Part shown: positions 46,603 through 57,547 of the stretch, in pieces | Layout of the letters: the number at the start of each line of letters is the position of its first letter | Position numbering within the stretch: the stretch's first letter is position 1 | Assembly (NCBI GenBank): GCA_030490835.1 | Contig: CM059971.1 | Span: 45,804,012-45,868,011 of the forward strand | Source of the DNA: Annona cherimola | Lineage: Eukaryota; Streptophyta; Magnoliopsida; Magnoliales; Annonaceae | Direction: 5' to 3' | DNA length: 64,000 bases | Notes under the pieces: generated by a model | Seen by the model: only the letters and a program-made list of their open reading frames with translations | Database searches by the model: none | What the model was told of the DNA's origin: nothing | Position numbers and translations under genes: made by a program

Positions 46603-46777
46603 TACCAACTTTTGTGGTATTATTCCTTTTCTATCACCCATAATTTTTCTCTTTCCATATCTAATTATCAATCCTTGTTCTAGTATCACACTTTGTGATA
46701 TCAGACCTATTCTTTCAACATCATTTATTTTCTCCTTCTCCCGCCTATTTACCAATCCTTGCTCTGATACCAATTTC
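46603..46777 (-). other. Leader of another Ty3 element with repeated PBS-like sequence
   Basis: Minus-strand PBS TTGGTATCAGAGCAAGG (46758-46775, + strand TTGCTCTGATACCAA) sits 4 bases from the LTR end at 46778. Two diverged copies of the same surroundings lie further in the leader, at about 46672-46705 (TTGTTCTAGTATCACACTTTGTGATATC) and 46603-46625 (TACCAACTTTTGTGG), spaced near 80 bp. The leader is cut by the Copia element at 46603. A short ORF here is not conserved. Confidence 0.6.
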
Positions 46778-48050
46778 TGTGGCGCCCCGAACCGAGGCGT
46801 CACATTTGTCCTTACTCCGGGATCTTGTCGATTGGTAAGTGTGAATCAGGATTGTTGCCCTGATCACGCGGCGGGTTCTTAATTGGATCTTGTCCAATTT
46901 TTTTTTTTCATTTCTTTTTCTTTCATCATATAAACATATACTCATCATCATTCATAATGGACTTATCCATAACATCATAAATCATCAACTTCTCATATTA
47001 TTCATCACTTCATAATTTCATACAACCTATGTCTTTTTCATCATATCCCATTAGGGAATCTATTCATACAATCTGTTCATACAAAAATCTACTAACCTTT
47101 GTAGATTCTTCTTTTCCTTTAGCAACTGTGCCCTTCATTTCTTGTCTTTCCCTACACCTGTCTGAGGTTGGGAAAACAAAACATGAGTCGAAACTCAATA
47201 AGCAAGCATTTTTCATTTTAAATGCATTCCTCTCCATTCGATAGAAGACACTTACCAAGTGATCAACTACCAATGGAATAGAAACCTTTTCGTAAACCAT
47301 ATTTCGAAACCTTTCATAAACCATTCATGTAAATCATTCGTAAATGCATTTCTCTCCATTCGATAGGAGACACTTAGCAAGTGATCAACTATCAATGAAA
47401 TAGAAACCTTTTCATAAACATAGGATGTGCAAATGCTTCCTTTCCACTCCTGACATAAACCTTCGTGTGCGGGTACGCTAGCCTAGGAAAAATCTCACAT
47501 AGCATGGTCCAATACGCCGGCTGTCTCCGACTTGGCCTCATCAAGGGGAACCTCTCTTCCTCTTGACGCCTACATGGTTCCTACATGCATGGCTTTTGAT
47601 TTTCCTGGCATTATATACCTCTTACACCAGGTGGCTTGTCATTCTCATGTAGAGAATTATTTGCACCATCCCTTAAAAACATAATTTCAAATTCATGCTT
47701 TCCTTTTCAATCCATGTATGAAAATGCAATGCATTCATTCAAACATATCATTCCTTTGCCTCCACCTCTGGGGAGGACGCCGTCGGCACACAGCGCATAC
47801 GACTCGGCAATAATGAAGGGGGACTCTCTGATCCGCTTTCTACCTTCACCAAAGCCTCTTCCTTATACATCATACATGTGCACATGTCCATGAACATCAC
47901 ATGATATCAATATGCCGGCATGACTTTTCATAAAAATTCATAAACATTCATCATTTCAAAACATTATAGGAATGGCCACCCTTAAACACATTTCATAAAA
48001 CATGTGAGTAAACAATTTGCAATCATTTAAAACATTTTAGAAAACATATA

Positions 48051-48344
48051 GCTTGCTTACAAATCATCAATTTCAAAAGAGTAAATCATTTTCAAAAGAT
48101 AGCTTGCTTACAAATCATCATTTTCAAAAGGATTGCTTGCTTACAAATCATCATTTTCAAAAGGATTGCTTGCTTACAAATCATCATTTTCAAAAGGATT
48201 GCTTGCTTACAAATCATCATTTTCAAAAGGATTGCTTGCTTACAAATCATCATTTTCAAAAGGGTTTGCTTGCTTACAAATCATCATTTTCAAAAGGATT
48301 GCTTGCTTACAAATCATCATTTTCAAAAGGGTTTGCTTGCTTAC
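48051..48344. repeat. 33-bp tandem repeat, about nine copies
   Basis: Unit GCTTGCTTACAAATCATCAT followed by TTTCAAAAGGATT, repeated without spacers from about 48051 to 48344; the first copies are more diverged, two copies have GGGTTT in place of GGATT. Because 33 is a multiple of three all three plus-strand frames read as an 11-residue repeat (LLTNHHFQKDC), which gives spurious ORFs. Confidence 0.95.
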
Positions 48345-48660
48345 AATAAAGCAATAAAACTATATTTTAAAAAAGTTTGTTTGCTTACCTTTGCTTTGCT
48401 TCAACCTGACTCCTTTATCCTTTTCTTTCATTTTCCTATACAAGGAAATTGGATATTTTATCCATCTATTCCATGTCTTAGCTTGCTTCCCATGCATGCT
48501 TTACGATCACATATTACCTCATTTTTATAGAGGTTTTCCTTTTATAAATACTTGGTCATTACTCAATTATATGAATTTTTATCCATAAATCCTTTAAAAA
48601 TTCCATCCATATATCCTCATAAATATACAAAAATAAATCTCAATTTTTTTCCCAAAATAC

Positions 48661-48777
48661 GCTGTTCACTGTTCATAATTACTGTTCATGTCACTGTAGC
48701 ATATTACTGTTCATCATCACTGTTCACGATACTGTTCACCCGAGGTTACTGTTCACAGCGACGTGGTTACTGTTCAT
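48661..48777. repeat. Cluster of TACTGTTCA motifs
   Basis: ACTGTTCA occurs about nine times in 115 bp at irregular spacing (ACTGTTCATAATTACTGTTC, CATCACTGTTCACGATACTG and so on). Similar TACTATTCACG motifs stand near 50025-50056. Such clusters are frequent in LTRs of plant Ty3 elements. Confidence 0.85.
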
Positions 48778-49357
48778 GGGTTCCAAAAATTGACATTTTT
48801 CCCAAAAATAAAAAATACCATGACATAGCTTATGCTTAGTATATCATGGGAAATTCATGAATTATGAATTTATCATCATTAACTTGGCTAAATAAATCAT
48901 TTTCTCCATATACTAAAAATCAACATAAATTCACTTAAGCATAATCCTTAATTTCAAAAATCATGAAATTAATATATCATTATTCCAACATCATATTTAT
49001 CATAATCATACATTCCAAATCATCATTTATCAAATTTGGAGCATTATTTCCACATATCATACGCTATCTTCCCGAATGCTCCAAATTTTCGATGTTTCGG
49101 CATAATTCCAATTAAGCATTATATCTATACTTATTTTCTCATGCTTAGGCATTATCTAAGCATGGTTTTACCTTATTTAGCATCCAAAAAAAATTTGGAA
49201 AGAAATTGCTTACCCGAAGTGGAGAACTCCTCATTTCCTTCCCATTTTCTCTCTCCTTCCTTCTCTCCTTCTCTCTTTATAGCCAAAACGTGTTTTGGGG
49301 GTGGGAATGCTTGAATTGCTCAAGCTTGGAGTGCCTTTGGACGTCCACCCCTGCCCC

Positions 49358-49367
49358 CTATTTATAC
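49358..49367 (-). promoter_or_regulatory. TATA box of the 46778-50189 LTR
   Basis: GTATAAATAG on the minus strand; a second, weaker candidate (CTATAAAGAG) lies at 49274-49283. Confidence 0.5.
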
Positions 49368-50189
49368 TTTTTGATTTTTCACATATTTGCAATTTACCCC
49401 CTCTTACTTGAGGTGTGAAATTGCAAATGTGTTTTTTTCTAATTTTAAAAGGTGCATGGAGCCTTGTGCAGCCACCCTAGCTACTGTTCACGCACTCCTA
49501 TGGCAGCCCTATTTTTGCCTATTTTTTTATTTATTAAAATTATTTATTTTAAGCTAATTTAATCCTAGCCATTGATCTTTGATGAGGATGGATTTGAGCC
49601 ATTGGATTTGGCCCCAAAAGTCCAAGCTTCAGCAGCTTTTCATTAATTACTTATCTCTTTAATTAATTACAATTAATCAAAAGTCAATTCTAATTAATGA
49701 AAAAGTAAAGCTACTTTTTCATTTTCAAATGACGTTTAATCTTGACCCTTGATTTGTGATTTTCATCACATCTTGGACCATTCATCATGTCTATCATCAC
49801 ATCTTAGCCACCCATAAAAAATTTCATCTCAATCCGATGTCCGGATTGCAAGATATGAATTTTTCTTCATTTTCTTCCAAAAATCAATTAAAAATCCGAA
49901 AATAATAAAAAATTCCAAAAGTGGCTATTTTGTCCTTTTGTGGGAAGCTTCCTTTTTTGTCTTTTATGATTAAGTTAATCCAAAGTGATTAACTTAATAT
50001 ATTCCTTAATCCCACATTTACTATTCACGTTTCACTATTCACGTACACTATTCACGCGAATTTCATGCATAATTATTTTAACCTTCATTTCCATATATTT
50101 CATATCCATCAATATATATTTCTCAAATATATTACCTAGGGTTTACAACCCTAAAGTTTTGTACACGTCTCAAAGATCGGGGTTCCACA

Positions 50190-50940
50190 ATAATATGGCT
50201 TGAAACTTGAGTTGGATTGCCTAAGAAGAGCTTCTATGAAATGTATTTAGGGTGTAGAGTCGTGGACATTTGAGCTTGCATGACCCCTTTCAATATTGTG
50301 CTGCTTGATTTCTTCCTTCTTCCTACTTGGGATGTCGCTCTCAATCTCTCCCAACCAATGTGAGGCTAACCAATTAGGAGAATCTAATGGCAGCCTAAGC
50401 CCTATTTCTACAGCAGTCTAATCAGCCTATGGAGGTGCATTTTTGCAGACTTATGGAGGATCAGCACATCGATATGATGACATTACAACCATTCCTATCG
50501 ACACCTCCTGAGTTCCGAGCATGTTTCGGTCAGTCTTCACAGTAGCCGGGTGAAGAGAGTGAGCATGATGAAGATGACTCCTCCGCATCAGACACCTAGG
50601 GGAGTTCCTGTCCTTTCCATTTTGTTTTAATTTTATATTTCTTTATCAGTTTATGATCATGTAGGTTTCGTGTAGTTGCATGCATTGAGGACAATGCATC
50701 CCTCAAATTTGGGGGGGGTGTATAATTCCTTTTGGTGTGTTTTGATTCATATCTTATATAAATGTGTCAGATTGCATATCATGTCACATTTTGCCTGTGA
50801 AAATTATCTTGTTTCAATCCATTTTGATGAAATATGTGCAAGGTCGAGAAATTTTTTAACATGAAATAGATTTCATGAAAAATTAGAAATTCAGGCTAAG
50901 GACTAGGTGTTAAGGAAATTTTCAAGTAACAGATATACAG
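50190..50940 (+). pseudogene. Athila-like 3' fragment with end of env-position ORF
   Basis: Plus-strand remnant of the same family as A and B. Codons from about 50430 read LMEDQHIDMMTLQPFLSTPP, EFRACFGQSSQ, a TAG, then EESEHDEDDSSASDT and a stop at 50599, followed by GGGGAGTTCCTGTCCTTTCC, which also follows the stop in B (2472). A purine tract TTTGGGGGGGGTGTATAATTC lies at 50706-50726. After 50940 the sequence no longer matches A or B; its own LTR is not present. It may be the right part of the element whose LTR starts at 33294. Confidence 0.6.
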
Positions 50941-51556
50941 GTGTTGTTTATTTGTTTCATTCAACGTCTATATGTTACATCTGCTACTTATGTGTTTCTC
51001 TTTATTTTATATATATATATTTTTTTATCAATTATCTACGTGTCCATGCACCGTCCATATGTTGTCCATGCTGCCAAGTCAATTCATGCATCTCCAGCGA
51101 GCTGTCTCCTTAGCTACTTATACATATTATATTAATATATTTACATTTACATATTATAGCTGTCCAAAAATCCAGCTTAAAAGTTATACTCATAAATTTT
51201 TTTATTAATATATATATAATTATTCAAAACATGAACCTTTTGGAAATTTGAAATTTTTTTTAATTAATTAATTCGTGTTTTGGCATAAAATCTCTTTTGA
51301 AAATTATAAGGATGTTTTTCCAAAATTTAATCCCTTCATTAAATTGGGCATATTAATTTAAGTTTACCCATAGAGTTTCACCTAAATTGGAGTTGAGTAT
51401 ATATTTTGATTTAATTATGCAATATATGATAGAAAATGATCGCATATATGTCTCTACAAAATTCACAAACATTTCAAATAGAAATTTTGAAATTTCATAA
51501 TTATTTTAAATAATTTCTAATTCCATTTTCTAGGTGTACATATATTGGGTTTTACA
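50941..51556 (-). repeat. Inner end of the Tekay 3' LTR
   Basis: Ends TATTGGGTTTTACA immediately before the polypurine tract, so on the minus strand the LTR starts TGTAAAACCCAATATATG. The corresponding part of the 5' LTR is not in the window, so identity cannot be tested; the left limit is an estimate based on where similarity to the Athila-type element ends. Confidence 0.55.
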
Positions 51557-51573
51557 AATCTTCCCCCCCTTAT
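51557..51573 (-). other. Polypurine tract of the Tekay element
   Basis: Minus-strand TAAGGGGGGGAAGATT next to the LTR start, 24 bp after the pol stop. Confidence 0.85.
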
Positions 51574-51596
51574 AATAGGTTTCGTTCCAAAACTAA

Positions 51597-52020
51597 TTAT
51601 ACTTCAAACAAATGGGGGTATTTCTTTTCTACTTCCTCTCGAAGTTCCCAAGTAGCTTCGGTTTCTGTATATCGGTTCCATTGGATCTTAATGTACTCAA
51701 TCTGTCGATTCCAAAGCTTCTTTACCTTGTAGTCCAAAATTTTGACTGGTCTTTATTCATAATTTAAGTGATCTTGAATTGACAAATTTTCTGCAATTAG
51801 TACGTGAGTAGGGTCAACCACGTACTTTCTGAGCATCGAAATGTGAAAAATGTTGTGAATCGATGCTAGAGCTAGTGGTAGGGCTACCCTATATGCCAAA
51901 TTGCCAATTTTCTCCAATACTTCAAATGGCCCTATGTATCTTGGGTTTAATTTACCCCTTTTCCAAATCTTGTGACCCCTTTAAACGGTGTAATTTTCAC
52001 AAATACATGATCTCCAAAAC
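51597..52020 (-). pseudogene. Tekay integrase C-terminus with chromodomain
   Basis: Translating the minus strand from 52020 gives FGDHVFVKITPFKGVTRFGK, then GKLNPRYIGPFEVLEKIGNL and SIHNIFHISMLRKYVVDPTH, the conserved end of chromovirus integrase (GPF/Y module). After one stop follows a CR-type chromodomain: RPVKILDYKVKKLWNRQIEY, IKIQWNRYTETEATWELREE, KKYPHLFEV, with stop at 51597-51599. The chromodomain is thought to guide integration to heterochromatin. The reading frame is open apart from that one stop. Its upstream part continues at 53461, the solo LTR 52021-53460 lying between. Confidence 0.88.
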
Positions 52021-53460
52021 GCAAGTATACGTGCCGATCAAGTAATAAAGAGTGAGTAGAATATCGTTCCCACGAGGATTGTGTTAAACAAATTATCATG
52101 TTAAATCTCAATTGTCTAAGTGAATTGGTAAAATAAATAAAGTTTGCTTTTAAAGAATTGAATTAAACTAAACTAAACAAAGCCGTAAATGACCAGAGTG
52201 GGGTGGATATTGTCGAGATTGCCTTGAGATGATTAAGATAGGCGGGAATATGAAGTCATTGAGTCATAGCTATGTCATTTGATCCTAATTAAGTTAGTTG
52301 TGTAGAGATTATTAATCTAGGTTCATTCATATTCATATATGTCTTCCAACACATATAAACCTGACCAAGTTTCAGTTATGTGCTATGTTCCCATGTATAC
52401 AAGTAAAATAAGATTGATAACCATATAACCTAATCATGATTACGCATGGTTAATAGGTATAATCCTATCCATATTAACATCTAACACAACATGAGCTAGA
52501 ATACCTGTGCCTTATATATGGATCTTATTCAAATCCCACTTTTCCAAGTATGAATCTGAATATTCGATCAATCCATAAGGTTGCAAAGCTTGTAAACGCA
52601 TTAAGCATGATATATAAGGGTAATCTCAAGTAACAAAAGTCACAACACAACAGTATAATAATTCAAGCATAAGAAAATCAAATAACATAGACTATGAGTT
52701 CAAATCCTACATATATCCCACCATAGGAAGGTTCAACCCATAAACATCCCATTAAAATCAAGTTACAATCATCCCAAGCAAGGAGGATAACAAATAGGAA
52801 GAGATAAGTGAGAAGTAGAGATGAAACTCAATGGATTTGCAGTGAAAGCTTGGATCTCCACTTGCTCTTCTCTCCTTCCTTGAAGCTTTTGTGTTTCTCC
52901 CTTTCTCCACAGCAGCCACAACCCTCTCTCCGAATCTCTTTTACACGTAGCCTTAGGTTTCTATTTATAATGGTTAGCTCGTGTAGCACATGTGCAGAAA
53001 CCCGTGCGCGTTCAGATGCGTAGTGGCGCCTAGGCGCCAACTCTCTGTGTGCTGTGTAACTTAGAAACCTTTTGGAATGTCTTGAAATCTGATGCCTTGG
53101 CGCCTAGGCGCCAACTCCCTGGATGCAATAAATTATGTGAAGTGCTGGAGATTCTAGCAAAGGCCTGTAGAATGGCACCTAGGAGCCAATCCCATGCTCC
53201 TTCACTTGGCTCTGTTCTGCATTCGACTCGCTCGTGTGCTTATAATTCTCCGTCCTTCTTGTAAAAATGAATGAAACTAAATAAATGAACTAAAAAAGCC
53301 TAATTTATACTAAAAATGCAGAAAAGCTACATAATGCTCCTAAAACGCAAAGCGAGTGAAAATTTAGCTAAATGGATGCAAACTAAACCTAATCTCTTGG
53401 ACTAACGCGCAAAAATAGTCTGAAATAGGCCATAATAACTGGTATTTTTACGAGTTATCA
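52021..53460 (-). repeat. Athila-type solo LTR in Tekay integrase
   Basis: 1440 bp, right edge CGAGTTATCA; the left edge GCAAGTATACGTG lacks the usual first 45-50 bp (TGACGAGCTGCG). Three palindromes centred near 53031, 53105 and 53180 (74, 75 bp) and a TATA box (52962-52971, minus) 60 bp from the first. Flanks AAAAC and AAATC may be a target duplication with one change. The integrase reading on both sides (REEI-like to FGDHVF) meets at the insertion. Closest relative is the LTR at 33294. Confidence 0.85.
52962..52971 (-). promoter_or_regulatory. TATA box of this solo LTR
   Basis: TTATAAATAG on the minus strand, equivalent to 33869-33878. Confidence 0.6.
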
Positions 53461-54530
53461 AAATCTCTTCTCTTACAGTTGGTATAACTCTTTTGTCGAC
53501 TTTGAGCCGTGAGTATACATTGACGGATCACTTGCACTTTTTCTGCCATTCTTCTTGATAGATCCAGAGCAAGCTTCCTTTCTCCTACCTCATCATAATT
53601 TAGTGGAGTTCAACATTTTCGTCCATATAGGGCTTCGAATAGGGCCATTTGTATGCTTGCCTAATAGCAATTATTAATGCAAATTCGGCTATCGGTAAAT
53701 ATTCATCCCATGATCCTCCAAACTCTAAAGTGCACATACGAAGCATATCTTCAACAACTTGATTTACTGGTTCAGTTTGTCTGTCAGTCTGGGGATGAAA
53801 TGTTGTGCTGAATTTTAACTGTGTACCTAAGGTTTGATGTAAACATTTCTAAAATCGAGACATAAAACTGGAATCTTGATCGGAAACTATTGGCTTAGGT
53901 ACTCCATGCAGTCTCAGTACTTCCTTGTAATAAACTTTAGCTAGTCGTTTCGATGAAAATTTTTTCTTTGATGGCTAGGAAATGAGATACTTTTGATTAT
54001 CTATTTACGATGACTCATATAGCATCATTTCCGAATTGGGTTCTTGGCAACCCTTCAATGAAATCTATAGTTATGTCGTCCCATTTCCATTCTGGGACTT
54101 CTAGTGATAACAATTTTTCAGGGGTCTTTTGATGGTCAGCCTTCACCTTTTGGCATGTCAAACATTTAGCCACATACTCAACAATTTCTCTCTTCATATT
54201 GTTCCACCAATATAATTTCTTGATATCCTTATACATCTTAGTGCTACCGGGATGTATCGAAAATGGAGAGAAATGTGCTTCTTTTAATATTTGTTCCTTT
54301 ATTTTTCCTTGATTGGGTACACATAGGCGACCTCTATATCTATACATCCCCTGTTTATGTTGTCCATACTCATCGGGATTTTTCTTTATCATTTTCTCAA
54401 TATAGCTTTTTAGATTGTTATCCCCTTGTTGAGCTTCTTTAATTTGCTCAAATAAGTTTGATTGGATTTGTAATTGAGACAATTTAACTTGTATTCCTGG
54501 AGGACTTACAATTAGTTCTAATTGTCTCAA
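53461..54530 (-). pseudogene. Tekay integrase, zinc finger and core
   Basis: The open frame 54530-54015 contains the H2C2 zinc finger (AHFSPFSIHPGSTKMYKDIK, YVAKCLTCQKVKAD) and the start of the catalytic core, PEWKWDDITIDFIEGLPRTQ with the first Asp. Downstream, 54014 to 53461, the frame shifts and stops but blocks such as a VTSDRDSRFTS-like second Asp region (near 53870-53885) and LGTQLKFSTTFHPQTDRQTE (near 53780-53830) can be read. The remainder leads to the insertion at 53460. Not functional. Confidence 0.85.
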
Positions 54531-54985
54531 TTCTTGTAGTAGCCCTTCTTCTTTTGTGATTAGATGTGCTAAGCTAACATTTCTACTTCGCGCATCGGCT
54601 AGTATATTAGCTTTGCCTGGATGATATAAAATGTCGAGGTCATAGTCCTTTAATAACTCGAGTCATCTCCTTTGCCTCATATTTAACTCTTTTTGAGTAA
54701 AAATATATTTGAGGCTTTTATGATCAGTGTAGACCTCGCATTTAACTCCATATAAATAATGTCTCCAAATTTTCAAGGTAAAGACTACAATTGCCAATTC
54801 TAAATCATGGGTCGGATAGTTTACCTCATTGGGCTTGAGTTGTCTGGATGCGTATACTATAACTTTTTCATTTTGCATCAATACACATCCTAATCCTTTC
54901 TTTGAGGCATCACTATATATCAGGAACCCATCCTTTTCGTAGGTAATGTTAGAATTAGTGCTTCTACCAGTCTTCTCTTTAGCTC
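54531..54985 (-). pseudogene. Tekay RNase H
   Basis: Open stretch 54881-54663 has [40 protein letters not shown] and [20 protein letters not shown], the RNase H core with the TDH motif, and the following frame gives QRRWLELLKDYD-like sequence with a stop in place of Trp. It links the reverse transcriptase to the integrase zinc finger. Confidence 0.85.
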
Positions 54986-55916
54986 TTAGAAGCTATTCTC
55001 ACATTCTGATGTCCATTCATACCAAACTCCTTTCCTTGTCAGCTTTGTGAGTAGAGCTAACATTTGTGAGAATCCTTCCACAAATCTCCTATAATAGCCA
55101 GCTAGTCCTAGAAAACTTCTTATTTTCATAATACTTGTTGGCTGGGGCCATTTCATTATTGCTTCAATCTTTTGGGGGTCTACTTGTATCCCCTTCTCGG
55201 ATATTATGTGACCGAGAAAGGCTACCGTTTCAACCAAAATTCACATTTCTTAAACTTAGCGTATAATTTCTCTCTTTGGAGAATTTCTAATACCATTCTA
55301 AGGAGCTTCTCATGCCCCTTCTCATTCTTTGAATAGATCAAGATATCATCAATTAATATTACCACAAATTGATATAGAAATTCATGAAAAGTTATATTCA
55401 TCATGTCCATAAACACAGCTGGGGCATTCGTTAGTACAAATGGCATGACTAAGAATTCATAATGCCCATATCTTGTTCCGAATGCTGTTTTATGGATGTC
55501 CTTTGGACATATCCTCAACTGGTGGTATCCTGATTGTAAATCAATCTTAGAAAATGTAGAAGCTCCTTTTAACTGATCAAAGAGATCATCTATTCTTGGG
55601 AGTGGATACTTATTTTTTACTGTAACTTTATTCAATTCTCTATAATCAATACAGAGTCTCAAACTCCCATCTTTTTCCTCACAAATATAACTAGAGCTCC
55701 TCATGGTGATGCACTGGGTCTAATAAACCCTTTGTTTAACAAATCCTGAATTTGTACTTTCAATTCAGCTAATTCAGCCGGTGCCATCCTATATGGGGCC
55801 TTAAATACTGGGGCGGTTCTTGGAATAATTTCTATTTCTATTTCCATATCTATCTCCCTTTCCAGTGGTAAATTACATAATTTTTTTGGAAAAATATCTG
55901 AAAATTCTTTTACCAC
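54986..55916 (-). pseudogene. Tekay reverse transcriptase
   Basis: Three open pieces in order. 55916-55701: MVKEFSDIFPKKLCNLPLER and FKAPYRMAPAELAELKVQIQ, ending at a stop that replaces Trp in SPWGA. 55704-55222: [53 protein letters not shown], and the catalytic [20 protein letters not shown] has Val for the usual Gly. 55237-54986: [20 protein letters not shown] and [17 protein letters not shown]. Two frameshifts separate them. Sequence type is Ty3/Gypsy chromovirus, Tekay/Del-like. Confidence 0.92.
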
Positions 55917-56204
55917 TGGAATTTACTCTATGGATACCTCATCTCCTGTTATTATATTTAAAGAGATTAGATAGGCAGTACACTATTAGCGAATTAGCTT
56001 CGCTGCTTTCATAGCTGATACAAATCTTGTTGTGTCTTCTGACTGTCCTATCCTACTGATCTCTATCCTTTCCCTTGATGCTTCAAATTGTACCTTTTTA
56101 TTTCTGCAGTCAATTGTTGCACCCCAATGACTTAGTCAATCCATCCCTAGTATGACATCAAACTCTGTCATTGGCAATAAGATAAGATATGCTTCTAATA
56201 TTTT
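55917..56204 (-). pseudogene. Tekay protease C-terminal part and linker
   Basis: The frame downstream of the protease active site has several stops; a trace of LPMTEFDVILGMDWL reads near 56130-56180, the usual C-terminal protease motif. No other domain. Confidence 0.6.
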
Positions 56205-56954
56205 TTATCTTATACTGATAGGGCATCCTTTACATACTTGATTTATGCTTGCCAATATATATACTAGGGATTCTACATGTATGGTACTACTAGTTTCTTC
56301 TACCTGGAGTGCGTGTGTGGTTATGAATTGATATGATATAAATGAATGCGTAGCTCCAGAATAAAATAAGGCTGCTGCAGTTTTTCCTAAAATGTAAATC
56401 ATACCTGTAACCACTTTCTCCTCAATCTCCTGTGATTCTGTTCTGGTGAGGGCCTGAACAAGCACTGGGTTAGTAGCAGTACCGGGCCGATTGACGATGG
56501 TAGGGACTTTTTGCTGAGCCGGCCTTCCTCGGGCTGGTGCTTCTTGTGGCTTATTTGGACAATTGGGTGCAATGTGCCCAACTTGACCACAGATGAAGCA
56601 TTTTACTACCCTAGCTTTAGCAGTTCCGCAATCTCGAGCTATGTGACCTGCCTGGCTGTAGTTATAGCATTTCCGCGAACCTTGTAAGCATTCGCCAGAG
56701 TGGCACTTATGGCAAGTTATGCAAGTAGGGGCGTTTCTTGTCTTGTCACCGATCCTCTTTCTCCTGGTGGTTGTCCTTCTTTCTTTTCCTTTATTAGTCT
56801 CATTTCCCTGGGAGGCTGCAAAGAGTGGTTTCTGAGCTTGCCTAAGCTTTTGAGTTCTCATTGATTCCATTTCTAATGCCCTAGCTCTCTCAATGCTGGA
56901 GGCATAGTCCTTTATTAACAACGGAGTTAATCCTTCTCTTAAATGGGGCCTTAA
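56205..56954 (-). pseudogene. Tekay gag C-terminus and protease N-terminus
   Basis: A 238-codon open frame (56921-56205) continuing the gag broken at 58317. It has the basic linker RTTTRRKRIGDKTR, three zinc-knuckle-like motifs: CITCHKCHSGEC, CYNYSQAGHIARDC (second Cys changed to Tyr) and CFICGQVGHIAPNC (intact), then a Pro/Ala linker and the protease active site AALFYSGATHSFISYQF, where Tyr replaces the catalytic Asp of FDSGATHSF. So the protease was lost even where the frame is open. The gag in this lineage would form the particle shell. Confidence 0.88.
56950..56954. repeat. Target-site duplication CTTAA, left
   Basis: CTTAA precedes the LTR start TGTTGAGATT at 56955 and follows its end at 58317-58321. 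Confidence 0.88.
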
Positions 56955-57537
56955 TGTTGAGATTATTGATCATGTGCTTATCGAATAGAATGGTTAATTT
57001 GATTTTGATGATTAACAAATAATTGAAATATCATTAAAAAGGATCTAACACATTTGTCTAAGTGTTCTCAGATGTTTTGTCTCTAATTATGTGTATAAAA
57101 ATGAAAAGGCGAAGAAATTTAAGTTTCAAGCGTTCAAAGTTCGTAAACTGCAAGTTCAGCAAGTGAAGTCGCATCCCAAGTCGACTTCGCTTGCGACTTG
57201 GGTGAAGTCCCAGCCCAAGTCGACTTCGCCTGCGACTTCGGACAAAACAGCAAAGTGAAGTCGCATCCCAAGTCGACTTCACAAAACCGAAGTCGACTTC
57301 ACTCGACCCAAGTCGACTTCACCTGCAACTTCAAGGCCAGGATTTTGGACAGAGTGTTGACGACGAGCTTTTACAAAACGAAGTCGCACCCCAAGTCGAC
57401 TTCACCTATCCGAAGTCGACTCCACTCATCCGAAGTCGACTCCATTTACGACTTCAACATGTAACGGTCGAAAATCCGAACGTTGGAGCTCTAGATGCGC
57501 ATGAATCTCCACTCCAACGGCTAGAACCTTTTTCCCT

Positions 57538-57547
57538 CTATATATAC
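57538..57547 (+). promoter_or_regulatory. TATA box of the solo Copia LTR
   Basis: CTATATATAC, 100 bp after the last AAGTCGAC motif; the purine-rich leader AGAAGAGAGAAGGAGG follows. Confidence 0.55.

Larger units (their letters stand above)
46778..50189 (-). repeat. Long Ty3-type LTR (5' LTR of a truncated minus-strand element)
   Basis: 3412 bp bounded by TGTGGCGCCCCGAACC and GATCGGGGTTCCACA. The PBS next to its left edge shows that this is the 5' LTR of a minus-strand element whose body is lost beyond 46603. It has features shared with the other long LTRs at its left side (TGATCACGCGGCGGGTTCTT, CAAGTGATCAACTACCAATG) but differs in the right half. TATA box CTATTTATAC (TATAAATAG on minus) near 49358-49367, about 825 bp from the LTR start. 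Contains a 33-bp tandem array and a TACTGTTCA cluster, listed separately. Confidence 0.8.

Noticed and set aside
48051..48344. CRISPR-like repeat array
   Set aside because: Units are directly adjacent with no unique spacers, and the surroundings are a plant LTR.
48053..48530. ORFs with an 11-residue repeat (LLTNHHFQKDC)
   Set aside because: They result from the 33-bp tandem DNA repeat, which is open in several frames at once; no start context, domain or conserved length.
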